DNA of 36,576 nt from Arthrobacter sp. Y81 (GTDB lineage Bacteria > Actinomycetota > Actinomycetes > Actinomycetales > Micrococcaceae): NCBI RefSeq assembly GCF_002929335.1, contig NZ_PJIL01000029.1:1-36576 (forward strand), given 5' to 3'. Below are positions 8,142-15,594 of the stretch, piece after piece. Every line of letters starts with the position of its first letter. The first letter of the stretch is position 1. The translations under genes and the position numbers were made by a program. The notes beneath the pieces are model-generated. The model saw only the letters and a program-made list of their open reading frames with translations. It was not told where the DNA came from and made no database searches.

Positions 8142-8199
8142 TCGATTGCTCCGCAGGTGCCGTTATGGACGCCCAAAACGGCAGTTGTGGAGCAGTCGA
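8142..8199. repeat. Dispersed palindromic repeat, copy 1
   Basis: Left arm 8142-8164 and right arm 8177-8199 are 23 bases each. 19 pairs are Watson-Crick, three are G.T and one is a mismatch. The loop is 12 bases. The core TTGCTCCGCAGGTGCCGTT recurs, with few changes, in the second copy at 22593-22654. This copy fills the convergent gap between the membrane-protein gene (stop 8127) and disA (stop 8207), where it could serve as a two-way terminator. Confidence 0.8.
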
Positions 8200-8206
8200 C
8201 GACGGT

Positions 8207-9283
8207 TTAGAGGAACCGGTCCAGGAGGCTCGCCTCGGCCATCCGGCTCAGGCCCTCCCGGACTGTGCGTGCTCGCTGGTCGCCGATGCCGTCCACGGTC
8301 ATGAGGTCATCGATGGTGGCCGCCATCAGGTACTGGAGGCCGCCGAAGTGGTCAACGAGCCGGTCCGCCACTGCCTTGGGCACTGCCTTCAGGCCGGACA
8401 GGAGGCGGTACCCGCGCGGCTGCACCACGGCGTCGAGCGTGTCCACGCCACCGGCGAAGCCGATGATGCCGGCGATTTTGCTGAGGTCGATCAGCTCGGT
8501 GGGGCCAAGGTTGAGCAGGGCGCTGACGGCGCCGTCGATGTCCTCCGGGGACGCGTTCGGACCGGCGTAATCGCGGATGATCACATCACTGCCGGGTCCG
8601 CGGCCCACTGTTAGCTCGTCCAGCTGCAGCGAAAGCAGGCGCCCGTCCTCGCCTAGTTCAAGGACGTACTGGGAGATTTCCTCGGAGATCCGGCGCACCA
8701 TTTCCTGGCGCTGCAGCGTGACGGCGACGTCGCGGACGGTCACCATGGCTTCGATTTCCAGCGCGGAGAGCGAGCTGGTGACCTGGTCCAGGCGGGAACG
8801 GTAGCGTTCGAGGGTGGCCAGCGCCTGGTTGGCCCGGGCCAGGACCTTTTCGGAGCCCTCCAGGACGTGCCGCAGGCCGTTCACGTAGAGGGCGATGATC
8901 TGCATGGACTGGCTGACCGAGATCACCGGGACGCCGGTCTGGATGGCGACGCGTTCGGCGGTACGGTGCCTGGTGCCGGATTCCTGGGTTTCGATGCTCG
9001 AGTCCGGAACCAGCTGCACGGCGGCCCGGAGGATGTTGCCGGCGTCCTTGTCGCAAATGATGGCGCCGTCCATCTTGGCGAGTTCGCGGAGCCGTGTGGG
9101 GGAGAAATCGATCCCGATATCGAATCCGCCGGAGCAGATGGACTCGATGGTGCGGTCCGAGCCCAGAACGATCAGTGCGCCGGTGCGCCCGCGGAGGATG
9201 CGTTCCAGGCCGTCGCGCAGAGCGGTGCCTGGAGCCACTCTGCCCAGAGTCGCCTTAAGCGAATCTTCAGGGCTCCGAGCCAT
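8207..9283 (-). CDS. disA: DNA-integrity scanning diadenylate cyclase DisA
   Basis: 358 aa from the ATG at 9283, chosen because AAGGGA lies 8 bases upstream; a TTG at 9298 would overlap that site. DisA makes cyclic-di-AMP from two ATP and slows or stops when it meets branched DNA. The N-terminal DAC domain shows DGA (72-74) in KMDGAIICDK and RHR (105-107) in ESGTRHRTAER. A helical spine follows. The C-terminal helix-hairpin-helix region contains VDGIGDQRARTVREGL near the end. It probably acts as an octamer on the chromosome. radA, its frequent partner, is on the same strand but about 6 kb away. Confidence 0.96.
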   Translation of the reverse strand: MARSPEDSLKATLGRVAPGTALRDGLERILRGRTGALIVLGSDRTIESICSGGFDIGIDFSPTRLRELAKMDGAIICDKDAGNILRAAVQLVPDSSIETQESGTRHRTAERVAIQTGVPVISVSQSMQIIALYVNGLRHVLEGSEKVLARANQALATLERYRSRLDQVTSSLSALEIEAMVTVRDVAVTLQRQEMVRRISEEISQYVLELGEDGRLLSLQLDELTVGRGPGSDVIIRDYAGPNASPEDIDGAVSALLNLGPTELIDLSKIAGIIGFAGGVDTLDAVVQPRGYRLLSGLKAVPKAVADRLVDHFGGLQYLMAATIDDLMTVDGIGDQRARTVREGLSRMAEASLLDRFL

Positions 9284-9395
9284 AGGTTTTCCCTTCAAAG
9301 GTGCAGGCTGCAGCCCGCAGGTATGCCGGTTTTACGATTCCGCCGGCAGGATCAAAAGTACTCAATTTCCCGCTGGCTCCATCCTAGAGGCAAAG

Positions 9396-9605
9396 ATGGG
9401 CATTAACCGCACGGACAAGCCTCAAAGTGGCCCATTGGGAATGATCCCGCAGGGGCTCCGGAAGGCCCCGTACGACGACGACTGGAGGCGGCAGTTGGCC
9501 GCCCACCGGCGGCGCCTCCCGCCCTGCGATAAACTGGGAACCTTGGCTGCACAGTTCACGCCTGCCGGCCCCCACGTTCCAGCCCCCATGTCGCAGCGAA
9601 AGTAG
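9396..9605 (+). CDS. Candidate small ORF upstream of prfC, 69 aa
   Basis: The ATG at 9396 has AGAGG five bases upstream, and the stop at 9603-9605 is 4 bases before the prfC GTG. The product is basic (WRRQLAAHRRRLPP) and proline-rich, with no recognisable domain. Third positions are about four-fifths G/C by eye, compatible with coding but not decisive. The 326-base gap between disA and prfC must also carry both promoters; a gcgataaact motif near 9528 could be a -10 for prfC, in which case this ORF would not be fully transcribed. Treat as tentative. Confidence 0.22.
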   Translation: MGINRTDKPQSGPLGMIPQGLRKAPYDDDWRRQLAAHRRRLPPCDKLGTLAAQFTPAGPHVPAPMSQRK

Positions 9606-9609
9606 CACC

Positions 9610-11223
9610 GTGTCTCAAGAAGTCCTTAGCCCCGCACGAGTCCAGGAGATTCACAAACAAGCGGCCCGGCGTCGGACTTTCGCGGTCATTTCCCACCCTG
9701 ACGCCGGCAAATCCACGCTCACTGAGGCCCTGGCGCTGCACGCCAAGGTGATCGGCACCGCCGGCGCCTCCAGCGGCAAGGCCAACCGCAAGGAAACGGT
9801 CTCGGACTGGATGCAGATGGAGAAGGACCGCGGCATCTCCATCAGCTCTGCCGCGCTGCAGTTCGCGTACCGGGACACCGTGATCAACCTGCTGGACACT
9901 CCGGGCCACGCGGACTTCTCCGAGGACACCTACCGCGTCCTGGCCGCCGTCGACTGCGCCGTGATGCTCGTGGACGCCGCGAAGGGCCTGGAAACGCAGA
10001 CCATGAAGCTCTTCGAGGTCTGCAAGCAGCGCAATCTGCCCATCATCACCGTGATCAACAAGTGGGACCGGCCAGGCCTGGACGCGCTGGCGCTGATGGA
10101 CGAGCTCACCGAGCGCACCGGCCTCCAGCCCATGCCGCTGACCTGGGCCGTGGGCATCTCAGGCGACTTCCGCGGCGTGTGGGACCTCCGCAACGACCGC
10201 TTTGCCCGGTTCCAGCGCAACAACGCCGGCGCCAACATCGCCCTCACCGAGTACTTCACCCCGGAGGAAGCGGCTGCCAACCAGGGCGACGACTGGTCCA
10301 ACGCCGTGGACGAAGCCGGACTCGTGATCGAATCCAACCTTGAGTTCGACGTCGACGCCTTCCACTCAGGCAAGGCAACCCCCATCCTGTTCAGCTCCGC
10401 CGCCCTTAACTTCGGTGTCAAGGAAATCCTGGACGCCCTGGTGGACTTCGCCCCGCCCGCTGCCCCGCGGCCCGACGTCGAGGGTGAACCCCGCCCGGTG
10501 GACGCCCCGTTCGCCGGCTTCGTCTTCAAGGTCCAGGCCGGCATGAACAAGGCCCACCGTGACCACGTTGCCTTCATACGGGTCTGCTCCGGCATGTTCG
10601 AGCGCGGCATGGTGGTCACCCAGACCCGCACCGGCAAGTCGTTCGCCACCAAGTACGCCCAGCAGGTGTTCGGCCGTGAGCGCGAGGTCATAGACGAAGC
10701 GTTCCCGGGCGACGTCGTTGGCCTGGTCAACGCCTCCTCGCTGCGGGTGGGCGACAGCCTGTTCCTGGAGGACCCGGTGGAATTCCCTGCGATCCCGCTG
10801 TTCGCGCCGGAACACTTCCAGGTGGCCCGCTCCAAGGACCCCAGCCGCTTCAAGCAGTTCCGCCGCGGCATCGAGCAGCTCGAGCACGAGGGCGTCATCC
10901 AGGTGCTCCGCTCCGACATCCGCGGAGACCAGGCGCCGGTGCTCGCCGCCGTCGGCCCCATGCAGTTCGAAGTGGTGGAGGACCGCATGGCGCACGACTT
11001 CAGCGCGCCCATGCGCCTGGAGCGGCTCCCCTATTCGATCGCACGAATTTCGACGGCGGATGCCATGCCTGCGCTGGCCAATGTACAGGGCGCTGAGGTG
11101 CTGCTCCGCTCCGACGGCGAATACCTGGCCCTTTTCAACGACGTCTGGGCGCTGCGCCGGATCGAGAAGAACCACCCGGACCTGACCCTGGTGCCGATCG
11201 GAACGCACAACCCCGCGAAATAA
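9610..11223 (+). CDS. prfC: Peptide chain release factor 3 (RF3)
   Basis: 537 aa from the GTG at 9610. RF3 is a translational GTPase that recycles RF1/RF2 from the ribosome after peptide release. G1 is SHPDAGKST (28-36). The EF-G-like switch region includes the DRGISISSAA segment, G3 is DTPGHADFSED and G4 is NKWD. The EKDRGISIS wording and the QVFGRERE...AFPGDVVGLVN segment separate it from EF-G and TypA. Length equals that of the usual RF3. It is a single gene, flanked by the disA-divergent gap and the convergent PucR-type regulator. Confidence 0.95.
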   Translation: MSQEVLSPARVQEIHKQAARRRTFAVISHPDAGKSTLTEALALHAKVIGTAGASSGKANRKETVSDWMQMEKDRGISISSAALQFAYRDTVINLLDTPGHADFSEDTYRVLAAVDCAVMLVDAAKGLETQTMKLFEVCKQRNLPIITVINKWDRPGLDALALMDELTERTGLQPMPLTWAVGISGDFRGVWDLRNDRFARFQRNNAGANIALTEYFTPEEAAANQGDDWSNAVDEAGLVIESNLEFDVDAFHSGKATPILFSSAALNFGVKEILDALVDFAPPAAPRPDVEGEPRPVDAPFAGFVFKVQAGMNKAHRDHVAFIRVCSGMFERGMVVTQTRTGKSFATKYAQQVFGREREVIDEAFPGDVVGLVNASSLRVGDSLFLEDPVEFPAIPLFAPEHFQVARSKDPSRFKQFRRGIEQLEHEGVIQVLRSDIRGDQAPVLAAVGPMQFEVVEDRMAHDFSAPMRLERLPYSIARISTADAMPALANVQGAEVLLRSDGEYLALFNDVWALRRIEKNHPDLTLVPIGTHNPAK

Positions 11224-11272
11224 CGGACCTGTGCTGCCCTCCTACAGCGGGAAGCCGCCCGCGAGCCTTCTC

Positions 11273-12475
11273 CTAGCGCCGCCCTGCGTGCAGTGCGAGT
11301 TCGAGTTCGAACCGGGCCCGGGGGTCTTCCAGCGCATCGCCGAAGAGCTCGCGCAGCTGCGCCGCCCGGTATCCGACGGTCTGCGGATGGATGCCGAGCT
11401 CGGCGGCCACCGGGGCCCGCTGGCCCCAGTGCCGCAGCCAGGAGAGGAGGGTCTCCGCCAGCCTTTCGCGCTGCGCCGGACGCAGCCCTTCCAAAGGTGC
11501 AAGCCTCTGTTCCGCCAGCTCCGCGATGGCAGACGGTTCGGAGCCGAGGATAATCTGCGCCAGGTGGTCATCGGCCCAGATAGGCGGGTCGTCGGCGTCT
11601 TCCCGCGGCGGCAGGACGGACGCGGCCACTACCGCGAGCCGCAGGGAATCGGGCACCTTTTCCCAGCTGCCGGCCGGGCCCACTGCGGCGGACCTGCCCT
11701 TCAATGCTTTCTCCAGGGCCGCCCGGCCGGCCTCGGACTCCCGTGCCGGCACGAGGGCCACGGCATCGGTTTCACGTTCAACCACCAGCGTTCCCGGGCC
11801 CAGCTGCAGCCGGAGCCCCGCGGCCCGGTCCAGCGGGAGGGTCACCACCACCAGCCTCGCAGGGAGGGACCAGTCGGCCATGGATGCCGCCTGCCGCAGG
11901 GCGGCCTCGTCAGCCTGGCCCATCAGCAGCAGCTCCAGGAGTTCGGTCCTGCGCCGGTCAACCGCCCCCGCGCGCTCAGACTGTTCAAAAGCGTAAGCTT
12001 CTGCGCTGACAGCGGACAGCTCGTCGATGTAGGCCAGGATCGATTCGCCGAGGTCCACCACCACGCTCTGGCCCAGGTCCTTGTCCATGGAGATCCGCGA
12101 CATCTCCCGGAACGTCACCCGTGCACCCATGCGATAGGCGCTCAGCAGCGCATCCATGCTGCGCCCCTGGCGGAATTCGCCGCTGCCCAGGCCGGCCACG
12201 AGCTCCCTGCTCTCCTCAGACAGTGCAGGCAGGCTGGTACCGGGCAGTTGGAGGAAACGCTCCAGCGCAGCGGCCACCCCGCGCCGCAGCCCGCGGCCGA
12301 AGCGCCCTTCGATGGGCCTGGCGTAGGCAGGAACCAGCTGCGGCACGGCATCGATGATCGCCTCCACAATGCCGGGCATCATGGGGCGGAGCAAGTCACT
12401 GACTTCCCGCGGCAAGGCGAGCCATGGCGGATCGTACGCTGGGGCGGCTGGACTCTTCGAGGCCGGAGGGTTCAT
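11273..12475 (-). CDS. PucR/CdaR-type helix-turn-helix regulator
   Basis: 400 aa from the ATG at 12475 (GGAAG 6 bases upstream); codons further upstream would run into the divergent promoter region. The C-terminus carries the PucR HTH (LAETLLSWLRHWGQRAPVAA then ELGIHPQTVGYRAAQLREL), the family hallmark. The middle is a GGDEF-like CdaR region of weak conservation. The N-terminal 180 residues are a helical, probably ligand-sensing domain. It diverges from the ferredoxin-reductase/desaturase pair across a 99-bp gap, so it probably controls that pair and itself; this is inference from layout. Mycobacterial relatives of such pairs concern stearoyl-CoA desaturation. Confidence 0.85.
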   Translation of the reverse strand: MNPPASKSPAAPAYDPPWLALPREVSDLLRPMMPGIVEAIIDAVPQLVPAYARPIEGRFGRGLRRGVAAALERFLQLPGTSLPALSEESRELVAGLGSGEFRQGRSMDALLSAYRMGARVTFREMSRISMDKDLGQSVVVDLGESILAYIDELSAVSAEAYAFEQSERAGAVDRRRTELLELLLMGQADEAALRQAASMADWSLPARLVVVTLPLDRAAGLRLQLGPGTLVVERETDAVALVPARESEAGRAALEKALKGRSAAVGPAGSWEKVPDSLRLAVVAASVLPPREDADDPPIWADDHLAQIILGSEPSAIAELAEQRLAPLEGLRPAQRERLAETLLSWLRHWGQRAPVAAELGIHPQTVGYRAAQLRELFGDALEDPRARFELELALHAGRR

Positions 12476-12574
12476 GAGAGACTTCCATAAGTTGTTTCGG
12501 GGGAACAGTTTAGAACGTTCGATCGTATGCCTTGGGAGAAGAAATATGCCTCGATCCAACATAAGGTTAATAAC
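12476..12574. promoter_or_regulatory. Divergent promoter region, PucR-type gene / FNR-desaturase
   Basis: This 99-bp gap is more AT-rich than its surroundings and holds the start regions of both divergent genes. It contains a perfect palindrome gaacgttc (12513-12520) next to cgatcg (12520-12525), and a gttt..ggggg..aac half-site pair (about 12491-12505). These are possible regulator sites. No promoter hexamers are convincing enough to name. Confidence 0.4.
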
Positions 12575-13699
12575 ATGATCCGGCTCCGTAAGCTGGCGCG
12601 CGCCGCATCTGTACTGACCACCCCGCTAGCTCCAGAAGACATTCTGTCGCTGTTCAACCCCGTGTTCTCCGCCCGCCAACTGCGCGGCGTGGTCACCAGG
12701 GTGGTCGCCGAGACGGCCGATTCCGCCACCATCTTCTTCCGCCCAGGGCGCGGCTGGAAGGCCCACCAGGCCGGCCAGTGGGCCCGCATCGGCGTCGAGC
12801 TCGACGGCGTCCGGCACTGGCGGTCCTATTCGCTGAGCGCCCCCGCCGGCCAGGATCCCGCCATCACGGTGACCGACGTCGGCGCCGTTTCCGGTGTCCT
12901 GGTCCGCGACACACGCCCCGGCGACGTGCTGTTCCTGGCACCGCCGCAGGGCGACTTCGTCCTCCCCGAGCACCCCCGCCCCCTGCTGATGCTCACCGCC
13001 GGCAGCGGTATCACTCCCGTTATGTCCATGGTTCGCACGCTGGTGCCGCACCGCCCGGACGCCGACGTCGTGCTGATCCATTCCGCCCGGACCCCCCAAG
13101 ACAGCATCTTCCGCGAGGAACTGTCCGAGCTTGCCGACCAGTTCCCCAACTTCAAGGTCACGCACTGGTTCACCGGCGAACGCGGACGGGTGGACTTCTC
13201 CTCACCGGCGGCGCTCGACGAACTCTGCCCCGACTGGCGCCACCGCGCAGCCTACGCCTGCGGACCGGAAGGCTACCTGGACGACGCCGAAGCGCTGTGG
13301 TCCGCCGAAGCCGCCGTTGCCGCGGCTGCCGAAGGTTCCGCCGCCGGAGAGTCCCACCACCCTGAGGGGCCGTTTGCGGCTGACCCGATCAACCTGATCA
13401 TCGAACGCTTCACCACCAGCCTGGCCGCCGGCGCGGGGCACGACGGCGGTCTGGTCACCTTTGAGGCGTCGGACCGCGAGGTGGAAGCGGACGGAAGCAC
13501 CCCGCTTCTGGACGTCGGCGAAGACGCCGGCGTACTGATGCCCAGCGGCTGTCGGATGGGCATCTGCCACAGCTGCCTCACCCCCCTGCGGGCAGGGCAT
13601 GTCCGCGACCTCCGCACCGGCGAAGTCCACGGCGAGCCGGGCCAACTAATCCAGACGTGTGTATCGGCAGCCGCCGGACCCGTTAACCTCGACATTTGA
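12575..13699 (+). CDS. Ferredoxin reductase fused to 2Fe-2S ferredoxin
   Basis: 374 aa from the ATG at 12575 (AAGG 8 bases upstream); an ATG 48 bases earlier lacks a ribosome site and lies in the promoter gap. Order: FAD-binding barrel (about 30-130, RSYSLSAP flavin motif), NAD(P)H domain (LLMLTAGSGITPVMSM, CGPEGY), an Ala/Glu-rich linker, then a plant-type ferredoxin with Cys326, Cys331, Cys334 and Cys362. It should pass electrons from NAD(P)H via FAD and the 2Fe-2S centre to a partner oxygenase. The next gene, a di-iron desaturase whose ribosome site overlaps this stop, is the obvious partner. This resembles the mycobacterial Rv3230c-DesA3 pair. Confidence 0.92.
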   Translation: MIRLRKLARAASVLTTPLAPEDILSLFNPVFSARQLRGVVTRVVAETADSATIFFRPGRGWKAHQAGQWARIGVELDGVRHWRSYSLSAPAGQDPAITVTDVGAVSGVLVRDTRPGDVLFLAPPQGDFVLPEHPRPLLMLTAGSGITPVMSMVRTLVPHRPDADVVLIHSARTPQDSIFREELSELADQFPNFKVTHWFTGERGRVDFSSPAALDELCPDWRHRAAYACGPEGYLDDAEALWSAEAAVAAAAEGSAAGESHHPEGPFAADPINLIIERFTTSLAAGAGHDGGLVTFEASDREVEADGSTPLLDVGEDAGVLMPSGCRMGICHSCLTPLRAGHVRDLRTGEVHGEPGQLIQTCVSAAAGPVNLDI

Positions 13700-13712
13700 G
13701 GAGCACCACCGC

Positions 13713-14888
13713 ATGGCAATAGTTATTAACCACGAAGCCGAGTCCACGGAAGACGCCGTCGTGCCCGCGAAGACGCGGCGAGGTGCGCTGGCCACTTCCG
13801 GCAGCCCGCTGGTCCGTCCACCGGCCGCAGCGCACCTCTCGGACGAGCAGGTGGCCGAACTGGGCCGCGAACTTGATGCCATCAAGGACGACATCCTGGC
13901 CAAGCGCGGAGCCTCCGACGCCGCCTATATCCGCCGCATGATCAAGATCCAGCGCGCACTGGAAATCTCCGGCCGCGCGACGCTCCTGGTTAGCCGGAAC
14001 AAGGGCGCTTGGGTCGCGGGCACCACGTTGCTGAGCCTGGCCAAGATCCTTGAAAACATGGAGATCGGGCACAACGTGCTGCACGGGCAGTGGGACTGGA
14101 TGCGGGACCCGGACATCCACTCCACCACCTGGGAATGGGACTTCGTCACGCCGGCCCGTGCCTGGCAGCACACCCACAACGACCTGCACCACCGCTGGAC
14201 CAACGTGGTGGGGAGGGACAACGACGTCGGATATAACCTCCTGCGCATGGACCCCAGCCAGGAGTGGAAGCCGTTCAACCTGGGCAACCCGCTCTACAAC
14301 GCCATCCTGGCCCCGGTCTTCGAGTGGGGCATCGCGATCTACGACCTCGAGCTGCAGGACTTCAAGGACGGCAACAAGTCCAAGGAAGCCCTCGTCAAGG
14401 ACCTCAAGGCCCTCGGAGTCAAGGCGCTCAAGCAGTTCACCAAGGACTACGCCGCAACCCCGGCCGTGGCAATGCTGACCGGCTCCGGCAAGCAGGCGCT
14501 CTACGGCACCCTGACTGCGAATGCTGTCCGCAACGTCTGGGCTCACGCGGTGATCTTCTGCGGCCACTTCCCCGACGGGACTGACACCTTCACCGAGGAA
14601 ATGGTGGAGGGGGAGACCCGTGGTGACTGGTACGTCCGGCAGATGATCGGTTCCGCCAACATTTCCGGTTCCAAGTTCATGCACCTCATGACCGGCAACC
14701 TTTCGCACCAGATCGAGCACCACCTCTTCCCGGACATTCCGTCCAACCGGTATGCCGAGGTGGCTCCAAAGGTGCAGGAGATCTGCAAGCGTTACGGCCT
14801 GCCGTACACCACAGGCCCGATCTGGAAGCAGGTCGGTTCCACGTGGGCCAAGGTCTTCAAGCTGGCCTTGCCGCCCAAGAAGGCCTAA
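13713..14888 (+). CDS. Membrane fatty-acid desaturase (acyl-CoA/acyl-lipid, di-iron)
   Basis: 391 aa from the ATG at 13713; GAGGAG lies 10 bases upstream, inside and after the reductase stop. The three histidine boxes of the membrane desaturase superfamily are present: GHNVLHGQWD (His120, His124), HTHNDLHH (His153/155/159/160) and HQIEHH (His332/336/337). These bind the di-iron site that inserts a double bond into an acyl chain using O2 and two electrons. The last box in the HQxxHH form is known from front-end and DesA3-like enzymes, so regiospecificity is left open. It is co-transcribed with its reductase and ends at a strong terminator. Likely role: membrane-fluidity or lipid adaptation. 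Confidence 0.93.
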   Translation: MAIVINHEAESTEDAVVPAKTRRGALATSGSPLVRPPAAAHLSDEQVAELGRELDAIKDDILAKRGASDAAYIRRMIKIQRALEISGRATLLVSRNKGAWVAGTTLLSLAKILENMEIGHNVLHGQWDWMRDPDIHSTTWEWDFVTPARAWQHTHNDLHHRWTNVVGRDNDVGYNLLRMDPSQEWKPFNLGNPLYNAILAPVFEWGIAIYDLELQDFKDGNKSKEALVKDLKALGVKALKQFTKDYAATPAVAMLTGSGKQALYGTLTANAVRNVWAHAVIFCGHFPDGTDTFTEEMVEGETRGDWYVRQMIGSANISGSKFMHLMTGNLSHQIEHHLFPDIPSNRYAEVAPKVQEICKRYGLPYTTGPIWKQVGSTWAKVFKLALPPKKA

Positions 14889-14905
14889 CAGCTCATACGA
14901 CAAGG

Positions 14906-14932
14906 GGGCGCCTGCCGCACTGGCAGGCGCCC
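14906..14932. terminator. Two-way terminator, desaturase / methyltransferase
   Basis: A perfect 11-bp stem, gggcgcctgcc (14906-14916) with ggcaggcgccc (14922-14932), closes a 5-base loop and is followed by tttg. It sits between convergent stop codons (14888 and 14937), so it can serve both strands. Confidence 0.85.
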
Positions 14933-14936
14933 TTTG

Positions 14937-15578
14937 TCATGCCCGGGCCTTCTCCGCGGCACCAAGAATGTGGGCCACCCTCGGATTGCCGGGAAGGGCT
15001 GAAAATCCGAAGCGTTCCACCCTCAGCAGGGTGAAGCCCGCGGCTGCGATCCCCGTTTCGGTGTCGCGGTTCGGGTGGCAGCCGCCCGCCAACCGGCTCC
15101 ACAGTGGTGTGATCAGATCCTCGGCAGTCGCAAGCACCCGGTGTGCCGAGCGGACATGTTCGTAAAACAGCAGGAGGCCGCCGGGCCGGAGGACCCGTTG
15201 CACTTCCGCCAGGACGGCGGACTGGTCGGTCACGCTGCACAGCACCAGGCTGGAGACGACGACGTCCACCGATTCGTCCGCGGCCGGCAGTGTCTCCGCC
15301 ATCCCGTCGTGAACCGTGATGGGGACCGGTGCCTTGATCGCATCGGCAAGCGCCAGCGCCCGGAGCGTTGGGTCCGGTTCAAGCGCCAGCACCCTGGTCA
15401 CGGCGGAAGGATAGAAGGAGAAGGTGGCCCCGTAGCCCGCCCCGATTTCGACCACGTCGCCGTACGCGGCCTCGACGAGGCGTTGGCGGTGGGCAGCTGC
15501 CCCGCGTGCGTCCATGCGCGGACCCACACGGGCGAAGTGTTGCCCGAAGGATGAATTTCGGCTGTTGGCTTCCGGCAT
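14937..15578 (-). CDS. Class I SAM-dependent methyltransferase
   Basis: 213 aa. The ATG follows GGAAGGAG at 7 bases. SAM-binding motif I is VVEIGAGYGATF (about 42-53), with the acidic residue ending strand 2 in LALEPDP. Motif II/III are VDVVVSSLVLCSV and LRPGGLLLFYEHV. The fold and wording resemble UbiE/METTL7-like small-molecule methyltransferases; the substrate is not evident. The gene lies 16 bp downstream of radA on the same strand and is probably co-transcribed with it. A functional link to RadA is not implied by the sequence. Confidence 0.85.
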   Translation of the reverse strand: MPEANSRNSSFGQHFARVGPRMDARGAAAHRQRLVEAAYGDVVEIGAGYGATFSFYPSAVTRVLALEPDPTLRALALADAIKAPVPITVHDGMAETLPAADESVDVVVSSLVLCSVTDQSAVLAEVQRVLRPGGLLLFYEHVRSAHRVLATAEDLITPLWSRLAGGCHPNRDTETGIAAAGFTLLRVERFGFSALPGNPRVAHILGAAEKARA

Positions 15579-15594
15579 CGGTTTCTCCTTCCCC

